Shown here piece after piece: positions 26,568-34,682 of a stretch of DNA of 64,000 bases. The translations under genes and the position numbers were made by a program. The notes under the pieces were generated by a model. The model worked only from the letters and a program-made list of their open reading frames with translations. It was not told where the DNA came from and did no database searches. How positions within the stretch are numbered: position 1 is the stretch's first letter; each line of letters opens with the position of its first letter. This DNA comes from Alphaproteobacteria bacterium (GTDB lineage Bacteria > Pseudomonadota > Alphaproteobacteria > Caulobacterales > Hyphomonadaceae), in the NCBI GenBank assembly GCA_018969425.1, contig JAGWYJ010000005.1, forward strand, positions 62,001 through 126,000. Reading direction: 5' to 3'.

Positions 26568-28844
26568 ATGAGCAGCAGATGGATCGTTCCGTCCCTGGCG
26601 GGTTTCGCCCTGGCGGCCTGTGCGTCTCTTCCTGCCGGAGGAGGGAGCAGCGGTCTCTCGGCTGAGATCACTCGTACCGCTTACGGCGTGCCCCATATCA
26701 AGGCGGAAGGCTTCGCAGGTCTGGGGTACGGATTTGGTCTTGCCAGCGCGGAAGATAATATCTGCGAGATCGCTGATCGCATGGTCACCGTGTCAGGCGA
26801 ACGGGCTCGGTTTTTCGGCCCGGGCGAGCGGGATGCGAACATCCTCAGCGACATCTATCATAAGGCGGTCAACCAGTCGGGTCAGGTCGAGGCTCTCCTC
26901 AGCGGTCCTGCGTCCTCGCCAGATACGCCTTCGAAAGACGCCCGGGACCTCGTTCGCGGATATGTCGCGGGGGTCAATCGGTATCTGCGCGAGACCGGCG
27001 CGGCCAATATCACAGATCCAAGATGTGCGGGTGCGCCCTGGGTTCGGGAGCTGTCGGACATCGATTTCTGGAGGCACATGTTCGTCGGTCAGACGATTGA
27101 CAGTTTTATTGCTCCTGTCGCCGGGGCGTCACCTCCCGGAGGGGGCGGGGCGCTCGCCTGGGTTGCGCCGGACCCTCGCGAAGTCGACGAGGGTCTTGGA
27201 TCGAACGCCTATGGGCTGGGTCGGGAGGCGACCAAGGGCGGTCGTGGCGTTCTGCTCGGAAACCCGCACTATCCGTGGGAAGGGCCCAATCGATTTTACA
27301 GGGCCCACTTTATCATCCCGGGAAAGCTGAATGTGGTGGGCGTGAGCTATATCGGCATGCCCCTCATTCGGATGGGGCACACCCAGACCCTCGCCTGGAG
27401 CAACACGGTTTCGACGGCGCGGCGCTTTGGATACTTCGAACTCTCCCTCGATCCGGCGGATCCGACGCGATATCTCTATGAGGGAGCTTACGAGCCCATG
27501 ACGCGCACGAATGTGAGCGTCGAGGTGCGAGACGGCGCGCCCGTGACCCGTACGCTGTTCTCGACTCGCTATGGACCTGTCGTATCGAGCCGCACCTTTC
27601 CATGGACGCGTTCGACGGCCTTCGCGCTTAGGACGCCTCGGGTAGGATTGCGCGATGTCGACCAGTACATGGCCGTTTGGAGCGCCCGCAACGTCCGCGA
27701 GATGAAGGCGGCGCTTGGTCGATATCAGTCCTATCGTTTCAATACGACTGCTGTCGACGCTGGCGGAGAGGCGCTCTATGGCGACCTTGGGATGATCCCG
27801 AACGTCACTCCTGAACTTGTCGAGGCCTGCTCAGTTTCTGAGCTTGCAAGGGAGCAGTGGCGTCTCAATCGCACGCCGGTTCTCGACGGTTCAAAAGCGG
27901 CTTGCAACTGGCGAACCGATCAGGATTCGACGGCTCCCGGCGTCTTCGGCCCTGCGGCGAGCCCGCACCTGTTCCGGACCGATTATGTGACCCAGAGCAA
28001 TGACAGCTTCTGGCTGACCAATCCTAACCGTCCTCTTGAAGGCTTCAGCCCCATCTGGGGGGACGAACGAACTCAACGCAGCCTTCGGACTCGTCTGGGA
28101 CTTGACCAGGTGGAGCAGCGATTGAGCGGCAAGGACGGATTGGAGGGACGGGGGTTCGATCTTCCGTCCCTTCAGAAGGTTATGCTCGGCAATCGGCATT
28201 ACGGCGCCGAGCTTGTGCGGGACGATCTGGTTGCGGCATGCCGCATGTCGGGGCAGCCGAAGCTGAAGCCTGCGTGTGAGGCGCTCGCTGTCTGGGATCT
28301 GAAAGTTGATCTTGATAGTCGAGGGGCTCATCTCTTCCACCTCTTTGCCGAGAGCGGCGGACTCAAGTTCAGAAACCGTTTTGATCCGAGCGATCCGGTG
28401 CGCACGCCAAACACCCTGGATGTGGCGGATCCGACCGTGCTTGGAGCCCTCGAGGCGGCGGTAGACAGGCTGACCGGGCTTTCAATTCCGCTCGATGCAA
28501 GACTGGGGGATGTGCAGGCCGAAACGCGTGGGGAGGAGCGTATTCCGATCCACGGAGGAGCAGGGCCCGAAGGTGTATTTAACGTGATTACCGTCGAGGA
28601 TCTGGAAGCAGGCAAGGGCTGGACCAGCATAGCGCATGGGGCCAGCTGGATCTTTGGAGTTGAGTTCACCGCTTCCGGGCCGGTCAGTCAGGGGGTGCTG
28701 ACATACTCTCAGTCGACTAACTCGGCCTCTGAGCATTCTTCCGACCAGACAAGGCTCTATTCGGCGAAGGGCTGGGATGATTTGCGCTTCACGGAAGAGG
28801 CCGTATCAGCGGGGGCAGTCTCCCGTCGGACAGTTTCCGAGTAA
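26568..28844 (+). CDS. Penicillin-acylase-family Ntn hydrolase, lipoprotein (acylase 1)
   Basis: A 758-residue self-processing amidohydrolase. The lipobox ALAAC (Cys18) points to envelope anchoring. The alpha chain starts with ITRTAYGVPHIKAEGFAGLG; the beta chain should begin at the nucleophile Ser212 in GLGSNAYGLG, preceded by a linker, followed by the family's LLGNPHYPWEGPNRFY. The conserved Asn for the oxyanion hole is expected in TQSNDSFWLTNPNRPLEG. Relatives include PvdQ, QuiP and aculeacin acylase, which cleave long-chain acyl amides such as acyl-homoserine lactones. The substrate is not predictable here. It probably shares transcripts with the M16 protease upstream. Confidence 0.9.
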   Translation: MSSRWIVPSLAGFALAACASLPAGGGSSGLSAEITRTAYGVPHIKAEGFAGLGYGFGLASAEDNICEIADRMVTVSGERARFFGPGERDANILSDIYHKAVNQSGQVEALLSGPASSPDTPSKDARDLVRGYVAGVNRYLRETGAANITDPRCAGAPWVRELSDIDFWRHMFVGQTIDSFIAPVAGASPPGGGGALAWVAPDPREVDEGLGSNAYGLGREATKGGRGVLLGNPHYPWEGPNRFYRAHFIIPGKLNVVGVSYIGMPLIRMGHTQTLAWSNTVSTARRFGYFELSLDPADPTRYLYEGAYEPMTRTNVSVEVRDGAPVTRTLFSTRYGPVVSSRTFPWTRSTAFALRTPRVGLRDVDQYMAVWSARNVREMKAALGRYQSYRFNTTAVDAGGEALYGDLGMIPNVTPELVEACSVSELAREQWRLNRTPVLDGSKAACNWRTDQDSTAPGVFGPAASPHLFRTDYVTQSNDSFWLTNPNRPLEGFSPIWGDERTQRSLRTRLGLDQVEQRLSGKDGLEGRGFDLPSLQKVMLGNRHYGAELVRDDLVAACRMSGQPKLKPACEALAVWDLKVDLDSRGAHLFHLFAESGGLKFRNRFDPSDPVRTPNTLDVADPTVLGALEAAVDRLTGLSIPLDARLGDVQAETRGEERIPIHGGAGPEGVFNVITVEDLEAGKGWTSIAHGASWIFGVEFTASGPVSQGVLTYSQSTNSASEHSSDQTRLYSAKGWDDLRFTEEAVSAGAVSRRTVSE

Positions 28845-28935
28845 GCGGGTATGGGCATGGTCTCAAGAGGTCACATAAGTGTCGCGAACGCCCGCTAAAG
28901 GGCCCAGGTTCTCGATCGGGTGGCGAGGTTGTACA

Positions 28936-29973
28936 ATGAGATGTCTGCAGATGTGGACCCTGTGGCTGACGGCGGCGTTCGCCCTGTCGATGGCCGCTGA
29001 GGCCCGTGAGATCCGGATTGTGGGATCCTCGACGGTGTTTCCGTTTTCGACCACTGTTGCAGAGCAGTTCGGCGCGAACTCCCGCTTTCCTACGCCGATC
29101 GTCGAGGCGACGGGGTCCGGCTCCGGAATCAAGCTTTTCTGTGAAGGCGTGGGGCCGAATTCGCCGGATATCGCCAACTCTTCGCGGCCCATGAAGGGCT
29201 CTGAGTGGGACCTGTGCCGCTCCAATGGAGTGACAGACATTGTTGAGGTCATCATCGGCTATGACGGTATTGTGCTCGCGAACGCGAAGAGAGCCGAAGC
29301 TTTCAATCTGACCCTGGAGCAGATCTTTCTGGCGCTGGCGCGCGAGGTGCCGATTAATGGACGACTGACGCCGAACCCCTATCAGCGATGGTCGGATATT
29401 TCCTCTGACCTGCCCGACTTGCCGATTCAGGTCTTTGGTCCGCCGCCTTCATCAGGAACGCGCGATGCGTTCCTCGAGCTCGTGATGACCCCGGGCGCAC
29501 GGAAATTCCCGGCCCTCGTTGCGATTGAGGAGGATGACGCTGGGCTCTTCACCGAAATTGCGCACGCCATCCGTGAAGATGGAAAGTGGATCGACGCGGG
29601 CGAGAATGACGGGGCCATTGTTCAGCGGCTGACGAAAAATCCGGAAGCGCTCGGCGTTTTCGGCTTCTCGTTTTTGATTCAGAACGAAGATCGCATCCGG
29701 GGAGCGCGCGTTGACGACATTCCTCCCACCTTCGAAGAGATTGCATCCGGCCGCTACGAGATTTCGCGATCTCTTTTCTTTTATCTGAAGAAGGCGCATC
29801 TCGGAATGATCCCGGGTTTAGCGGAATTCCTGAACGCTTTCACCAGCGAGAAAGCGTGGGGCGATGAGGGTTATTTGATCGACAAGGGCCTGATACCCTT
29901 GCCGCTTGAGGCAAGGCGCGCCGCCAGCGCTCGCGTCCGTGCGCTGGAGATCATGAAAGACCGGCCCAAATAG
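28936..29973 (+). CDS. PstS-like phosphate-binding periplasmic protein
   Basis: A 345-residue solute-binding protein. The signal peptide (MRCLQMWTLWLTAAFALS) is cleaved near AEA-RE. The PBP fold has EIRIVGSSTVFPFSTTVAEQ, EATGSGSGIKLFCEG, PDIANSSRPMK and GPPPSSGTRDAFLELV, the family's phosphate-binding segments (GSST, SGSG and SSGTRD). No pstC, pstA or pstB is nearby, and a terminator follows, so it is an unlinked PstS. The ATG at 28936 has GAGG 8 nt upstream; an upstream GTG at 28879 would spoil the signal peptide. It converges on a glycosyltransferase gene. Confidence 0.85.
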   Translation: MRCLQMWTLWLTAAFALSMAAEAREIRIVGSSTVFPFSTTVAEQFGANSRFPTPIVEATGSGSGIKLFCEGVGPNSPDIANSSRPMKGSEWDLCRSNGVTDIVEVIIGYDGIVLANAKRAEAFNLTLEQIFLALAREVPINGRLTPNPYQRWSDISSDLPDLPIQVFGPPPSSGTRDAFLELVMTPGARKFPALVAIEEDDAGLFTEIAHAIREDGKWIDAGENDGAIVQRLTKNPEALGVFGFSFLIQNEDRIRGARVDDIPPTFEEIASGRYEISRSLFFYLKKAHLGMIPGLAEFLNAFTSEKAWGDEGYLIDKGLIPLPLEARRAASARVRALEIMKDRPK

Positions 29974-29992
29974 AGGCGGCCGCCGCCTTTTC
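29974..29992 (+). terminator. Intrinsic terminator after the PstS-like gene
   Basis: AGGCGG, a 3-nt loop CCG, then CCGCCT running into TTTTC directly after the stop codon. The stem is only six pairs with a tight loop, but it is placed exactly where the forward gene ends before a converging gene. Confidence 0.6.
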
Positions 29993-30013
29993 TATGCGAT
30001 TTACGTTCAGAAA

Positions 30014-31135
30014 TCAGCTCTCTGGCGGAACCTGAGGGACGGGCGGGGCCTTGGGGGGCCTCAACCGGATGTTCCGCAGTTTACGGAACCGTTTCCAGAA
30101 ACGGCGTCTCTCGGGAACGGGCAGCGGTTCGAGGTTGTTGATGAATTGCTCCGCGCAGGCTCGCCACGAGAACGTTTCCGCGTAGGTCCGTGTGTCGTCC
30201 CTCGACATTTTCAGGGCCTCCAGACAGGCCTCAAAAAGATCCTCGCTGACCACCCCCGACTTCGATCCAGGTATGAGATCGCGTGGGCCGGGCGCGTTGA
30301 AGGCCGCCACAGGCGTGCCTGCGGCCATGGCCTCAAGGATAACGAGACCGAAGGTGTCAGTCAGGCTTGGGAATACGAAGACATCGGCGTTGGCGAAGCA
30401 CTCGGCGAGGTCTGTCCCGAACTTTACCCCTGCGAAAACGGCCTCTGGATGCTGGTTGCGCAGGCTCTCCAGCTGAGGGCCTTCTCCGACGACGACCTTG
30501 GTCCCGGGCAAATCAAGCTTCAGGAAGGCCTCAATGTTTTTTTCGACTGCAACGCGTCCGACATTGAGCCAGATCGGCCTTGCGAGGCCCGCGAACGGTC
30601 CGCCGTCCTGTCGCCTGAGGGAGGGATGAAACAGATCAGTGTCCACGCCCCGGGTCCAGGGAGCCACGTTTCGGAATCCCTTCTCGTCGAGTTCCTCACG
30701 CATGGATGGCGTCGCCACCATCACGCGCCCGGAGTACTTGTGAAACTCGCCCACGAACGCATAGCCCATCCAGGTCGGGATGAACGGAAAGCGTGCGTGG
30801 ACATACTCAGGAAAGCGGGTGTGGTAGCTCGTCGTATAAGGGAAGCGGTGCTTCAGGCAGATGGCCCGGGCCGCCCAGCCGAGGGTTCCTTCCGTGGCGA
30901 TGTGAACGGCGTCGGGTTCGTATTCCAGAAACCGCTCCTCGATCGGCTTTTTCGCCCCGAGGGCCAGTCGGATCTCCGAATAGGTCGGCAGGGGGATGGT
31001 TCGAAATCCGTCCGAGGGAGAAACAATGTTCCATTCGTGACCCATCGCCTCGCACTCGGAGATGACTCGCTTCATGGTTCTCACCACGCCGTTGACCTGC
31101 GGGTCCCAGGCGTCCGTCACGAGCATAATGCGCAT
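30014..31135 (-). CDS. GT4-family glycosyltransferase
   Basis: A 373-residue GT-B fold enzyme. The N-terminal acceptor half starts MRIMLVTDAWDPQVNGVVRT and carries SYHTRFPEYVHARFPFIP. The C-terminal donor half has LNVGRVAVEKNIEAFL, VVVGEGPQLESL and the E-x7-E-type signature DTFGLVILEAMAAGTPVAAF. Closest remembered relatives are alphaproteobacterial glycolipid or mannosyl/glucuronosyl transferases acting at the inner face of the membrane; donor and acceptor cannot be told. The ATG at 31135 is preceded by GGAGAGG. It converges on the PstS-like gene, which would fit a phosphate-limitation glycolipid role, but no Pho box was seen. Confidence 0.87.
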   Translation of the reverse strand: MRIMLVTDAWDPQVNGVVRTMKRVISECEAMGHEWNIVSPSDGFRTIPLPTYSEIRLALGAKKPIEERFLEYEPDAVHIATEGTLGWAARAICLKHRFPYTTSYHTRFPEYVHARFPFIPTWMGYAFVGEFHKYSGRVMVATPSMREELDEKGFRNVAPWTRGVDTDLFHPSLRRQDGGPFAGLARPIWLNVGRVAVEKNIEAFLKLDLPGTKVVVGEGPQLESLRNQHPEAVFAGVKFGTDLAECFANADVFVFPSLTDTFGLVILEAMAAGTPVAAFNAPGPRDLIPGSKSGVVSEDLFEACLEALKMSRDDTRTYAETFSWRACAEQFINNLEPLPVPERRRFWKRFRKLRNIRLRPPKAPPVPQVPPES

Positions 31136-31333
31136 GTTTGGCCTCTCCAGAATTAGCCGCAGTCGCGTCCCGGGCCTGATCCTTAGCCGTCGCCGGCGTC
31201 CGTCGTCCATGGCGGGACAGGAATTAACTCTCTCCTTGTCCGAAGGTGCGGAATCGGGCGGTCCGTCGGGGCGGTGTGGAACGAGTATTGGTTAACGGGG
31301 GATTTATCCACGCTTTCGAGGAAGCGGTGGAAA

Positions 31334-31349
31334 AGAAAATATATCACGG
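31334..31349. promoter_or_regulatory. Weak NrdR-box-like site upstream of nrdA
   Basis: AGAAAATATATCACGG matches the AT core of the NrdR consensus (acaCwAtATaTwGtgt) but not both outer arms. It lies 50 bp, about five helix turns, upstream of the strong site at 31384. It is credible only as a partner of that site. Confidence 0.35.
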
Positions 31350-31383
31350 GCCAAGCCGTTGACCGTCCGCCCATCCTGTGGCG

Positions 31384-31399
31384 ACACTAGATATAGCGT
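31384..31399. promoter_or_regulatory. NrdR box upstream of nrdA
   Basis: ACACTAGATATAGCGT agrees with the NrdR consensus at 14 of 16 positions. It lies 82 bp before the nrdA start. NrdR is the ATP/dATP-sensing repressor of ribonucleotide reductase genes. A TTGACC at 31359 may be the -35 element of the promoter it covers. The remainder of 31136-31481 has no gene. Confidence 0.75.
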
Positions 31400-31481
31400 T
31401 GAGTTCCAGCCGATGCCCCTATCCATGGGGCGCCCCGGGTCTCCAGACGTTATTATCCGTCCGTCAAACTGAGAGTGGTCC

Positions 31482-33338
31482 ATGTCCGCTGAAGCCGCCG
31501 CCATCGATAAGGTTTCCAAGCGTCGGGGAAAGCCCAAGGCGCCGGCTGCGTTGCGGGTTGTGTCCGGAGTTCGGATTGATCCGTCCAGAGACGCGCTCCT
31601 GACGGATTTCGGCAAAAAGACGCTCGAGGACCGCTACCTTCTTCCCGATGAGTCCTTTCAGGGCATGTTTGCGCGCGTGGCGACGGCCTATGCGGACGAC
31701 GCCGACCACGCTCAGCGTATCTACGACTACATATCGCGTCTGTGGTTCATGCCGGCCACGCCCGTTCTCTCGAACGGCGGAGCTGATCGCGGGCTCCCCA
31801 TTTCGTGTTTTCTCAACAACGTCTCCGACTCGCTCGACGGCATTGTCGAGACTTGGAACGAGAACGTCTGGCTCGCCTCCAATGGAGGAGGTATCGGCAC
31901 CTACTGGGGAGATGTGCGTTCGATCGGCGAGAAGGTTGGGCAAAACGGGCAGACGTCAGGGATCATTCCGTTCATTCGCGTGATGGATTCGCTGACGCTT
32001 GCGATCAGTCAGGGCTCGCTGCGTCGCGGTTCGGCGGCCTGCTATCTGGATATTCACCACCCCGAGATTGAGGAATTCCTTGAGATCCGGAAAGCTGCGG
32101 GCGACTTCAATCGCAAATCGCTGAACCTCCATCATGGCATCAACATCACAGATGAATTCATGGAGGCCGTGCGTCACGATCATTCCTTTGGCCTTCGTTC
32201 GCCGAAGACCAAAGAGGTCATCAAGGAAGTCAGCGCTCGTAAGCTCTGGCAGAAGATACTCGATATCCGTATGGCGACCGGCGAGCCCTATCTGATTTTC
32301 GCCGACACTGTGAACAACGCCATGCCCGCCCATCAGCGTCAGCTTGGCTTCAAGGTTCGTCAGTCCAACCTTTGCTCTGAGATCATGCTGCATACGGGCC
32401 CGGATCATCTGGGCGTCGATCGGACAGCCGTGTGCTGCCTGTCGTCAGTGAACGCCGAAAGCTTCCTCGAGTGGAAGAATAACGAACGCTTCCTCGAGGA
32501 TGTGTTCCGCTTCCTGGATAACGTTCTGGAAGATTTCATCCGTCGGGCGCCGAAGGAGATGGAACGCGCAGTGTACTCGGCTCAGCGCGAGCGCTCAGTC
32601 GGTCTGGGCCTGATGGGCTTCCATTCCTTCCTGCAGGGTCAGAACGTTTCGCTTGAGTCTGCGACCGCGAAAGCTTGGAACAATGCGATGTTCAAGCATA
32701 TCCGTCGCGGAGCGGACGCGGCCAGCGTGAAGCTCGCCAAAGAGCGGGGAGCCTGTCCCGATGCCGCGGATTGCGGCGTCATGGCCCGTTTCAGCCACAA
32801 GTTGGCGATCGCTCCCACTGCCTCGATATCGATCATATGTGGAGGCACCTCTGCGGGCGTCGAGCCTATTCCGGCGAATATCTACACGCACAAGACGCTG
32901 TCAGGGTCTTTCTCCGTCAAGAACCCCTACCTTGAGAAGGTGCTTGAAGGTCTTGGTCGCAACACTCCTCAGGTGTGGACGTCCATTCTTGAGCACGAAG
33001 GGTCGGTCCAGCATCTCCCATTCCTCGGAGAGCATGAGAAGATGGTATTCCGGACGGCCTTTGAGATTGATCAGCGATGGATCATCGAACTGGCGGCGGA
33101 TCGCACGCCCTATATCTGCCAGTCCCAGTCTCTGAATCTCTTTTTGCCCGCCGACATCGATAAGTGGGATCTGCACATGCTTCATTGGACAGCGTGGGAG
33201 AAGGGGCTCAAGTCCCTCTACTATTGCCGGTCCAAATCGGTTCAGCGTGCGGCGTTTGCTGGGTCGGACAAGGAGCGGGCGGTAGATCTGACTAGGTCCG
33301 AAAGGACCGATTACGAGGAATGTCTCGCCTGTCAGTGA
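31482..33338 (+). CDS. nrdA: Class I ribonucleotide reductase, large (alpha) subunit
   Basis: Reduces ribonucleoside diphosphates to deoxy forms with NrdB. The 618-residue protein starts the barrel almost at once (DALLTDFGKKTLEDRYL) and has no N-terminal ATP-cone, so it is about 130 residues shorter than E. coli NrdA. Active-site features include PISCFLNNVSDSLDG with the first redox Cys, SNGGGIGTYWGDVRS, SNLCSEIMLHTG with the radical Cys, CCLSSVNAESF with the second redox Cys, and PTASISIICGGTSAGVEPIP. The C-terminus ends in ECLACQ, the CxxC that takes electrons from thioredoxin or glutaredoxin. NrdR boxes lie upstream. nrdB is 1.3 kb downstream beyond an unrelated gene. Confidence 0.95.
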   Translation: MSAEAAAIDKVSKRRGKPKAPAALRVVSGVRIDPSRDALLTDFGKKTLEDRYLLPDESFQGMFARVATAYADDADHAQRIYDYISRLWFMPATPVLSNGGADRGLPISCFLNNVSDSLDGIVETWNENVWLASNGGGIGTYWGDVRSIGEKVGQNGQTSGIIPFIRVMDSLTLAISQGSLRRGSAACYLDIHHPEIEEFLEIRKAAGDFNRKSLNLHHGINITDEFMEAVRHDHSFGLRSPKTKEVIKEVSARKLWQKILDIRMATGEPYLIFADTVNNAMPAHQRQLGFKVRQSNLCSEIMLHTGPDHLGVDRTAVCCLSSVNAESFLEWKNNERFLEDVFRFLDNVLEDFIRRAPKEMERAVYSAQRERSVGLGLMGFHSFLQGQNVSLESATAKAWNNAMFKHIRRGADAASVKLAKERGACPDAADCGVMARFSHKLAIAPTASISIICGGTSAGVEPIPANIYTHKTLSGSFSVKNPYLEKVLEGLGRNTPQVWTSILEHEGSVQHLPFLGEHEKMVFRTAFEIDQRWIIELAADRTPYICQSQSLNLFLPADIDKWDLHMLHWTAWEKGLKSLYYCRSKSVQRAAFAGSDKERAVDLTRSERTDYEECLACQ

Positions 33339-33651
33339 GGCGGGGAAAGAGATCTATGGAGTCTGGCCATCCTTTTGCGGGGATAAGATGGACCCGGACA
33401 CGTCCGCCGGAGCCGGCCAGGACTCCGTATCCGATCACCCGACGCATAGGTGCGGCTGGCCGCCATCTCGCGGCCGCATAATCTTCGCGGGCCTACAGGG
33501 CGGGCACAGATTTGCCTGCGGGGAATTATTGGGTTACGTTTGAGAAGAGCGGTAACTTCAGACAGTTTGATATGTCTGATTAACGCTGTGTGAGTGTTCG
33601 CGTTATAGATTTGTCAACTACGACGGCTAATTCTGGTCGTATCGGAACTTG
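33339..33651. other. Noncoding gap between nrdA and the next gene
   Basis: I see no gene in these 313 bp. The last 130 bp are AT-rich and probably hold the promoter of the following gene. A perfect inverted repeat CAGACA-N8-TGTCTG lies at 33559-33578 and could be an operator or leader hairpin. No terminator for nrdA is evident. Confidence 0.5.
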
Positions 33652-34416
33652 ATGCGAGCGTGTCAGATGGTCACCGGTGCAGCGAGCGGACTACTTCTGA
33701 TCTCCTGCTTGGGGTGCGCAGGCCCGGCGGATGGCGAAATCGTCCGTGTTCAGGCCGGACCGCCCCCCAAGGTCGAAGCCTTCGATTCGGGTCGTTCAAC
33801 GTGGGATAAAACGTTCGAAGATCTTGGTGACCGGTCGTTTGGCCTTCCCCTGTCGGTAGGAAACGATTTCGGCCCAACAAGGTTTTCATCCCCTGTCGAA
33901 GCAGGTCGGATTGGCGTTTTGAATCTTACGACGCCTCTGGGCCTTAGAAATCAGGTCGGCGATACGCTAAGCGCGGAAATGTCGTTTGGGGCCTTTTCGG
34001 ACAGCACCGGCCTGGCCCTCGATTTCGAGCTGGCTCCGAGGGCTCAGATTCAGAAAAACCGGGCGGGGAGCGATGTGGCTCGGGCAGGCGGAGAGATCCG
34101 TGTGGGCCGCAATCTTGCGGAACGTGATCAGAGAGGAAGCTCGACCGGAGCTCCCTCATGGTACTTCTTCCTGGGGGCGGACAATGAAGCGCTCGTGTGG
34201 AACGTTGCCGATCGGCAAGCGATAGACGGCGTGTCTTTGCGTGATCAGGTGACCGTCGGAGATCGCCACGCCGGGGTTGCGTGGTCTGCGCCGTCAGGCG
34301 GCCAGTTGTCGCTCGGTCTGATCGAACGTGAAATGCGTTTCAATGACATAGCCGGTGACCGCGACGTCAATACGACACGCCGTTTCGCCGCTTTCAGCTT
34401 TACGCTGAAGCGCTGA
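33652..34416 (+). CDS. Hypothetical exported protein between nrdA and nrdB
   Basis: Family not recognised. The 254-residue product has a Sec-type signal with a probable lipobox (LLISCLGC or the Cys two residues before AGPADG). The mature part is rich in alternating polar/aromatic strands (LGLRNQVGDTLSAEMSFGAF, WYFFLGADNEALVWNV, GQLSLGLIEREMRF) and ends RRFAAFSFTLKR, which looks like outer-membrane beta-structure, though a terminal Phe is missing. The ATG at 33652 follows an in-frame TTG at 33649; the ribosome site is poor. It separates nrdA from nrdB but has no visible link to nucleotide metabolism. Confidence 0.7.
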   Translation: MRACQMVTGAASGLLLISCLGCAGPADGEIVRVQAGPPPKVEAFDSGRSTWDKTFEDLGDRSFGLPLSVGNDFGPTRFSSPVEAGRIGVLNLTTPLGLRNQVGDTLSAEMSFGAFSDSTGLALDFELAPRAQIQKNRAGSDVARAGGEIRVGRNLAERDQRGSSTGAPSWYFFLGADNEALVWNVADRQAIDGVSLRDQVTVGDRHAGVAWSAPSGGQLSLGLIEREMRFNDIAGDRDVNTTRRFAAFSFTLKR

Positions 34417-34602
34417 CCCTCCCACTTTTGGGGGTATGGCGTCTTCCTCGCATGTCGAGGGAGGCCGTGTCCGTGACGAGGCGTCCCTCAGGGGGAGGTC
34501 GCGTGTCTGATCTCCGGGCAGGTCGCCGTGTCCTCGACGATATTTTCACTCACAGAAACGTCCGGTCCGACGGTTCGTTCGTAAGACGATCTGTCCCAAG
34601 CG

Positions 34603-34618
34603 CCTCAAGATATGGCCT
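34603..34618. promoter_or_regulatory. Upstream NrdR box of nrdB
   Basis: CCTCAAGATATGGCCT keeps the CwA-n-ATAT core and the G of the NrdR consensus (about 10 of 16 positions). It begins 31 bp upstream of the stronger box at 34634, three helix turns, the spacing usual for paired NrdR sites, which is the main support. Confidence 0.6.
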
Positions 34619-34647
34619 TGCGGCGCGGGGCGAGCGCTAGATATAGT
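34618..34647 (+). promoter_or_regulatory. Promoter of nrdB overlapping an NrdR box
   Basis: TTGCGG at 34618-34623 and TATAGT at 34642-34647 are 18 bp apart. The -10 element lies inside the NrdR box at 34634-34649, so repressor binding would block polymerase. Confidence 0.5.
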
Positions 34648-34649
34648 GT
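34634..34649. promoter_or_regulatory. NrdR box of nrdB
   Basis: GCGCTAGATATAGTGT matches the consensus at all core and right-arm positions except one. It shares the 11-bp core CTAGATATAG with the nrdA box. It lies 34 bp before the nrdB start. Confidence 0.75.
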
Positions 34650-34682
34650 TTCCTGAAGAATGGCCTGATCAGGGAGAAGTCG

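Noticed and set aside
25394-26671. A 425-codon minus-strand frame opposite the M16 protease
   Set aside because: Shadow frame; the plus strand encodes a protease with intact motifs.
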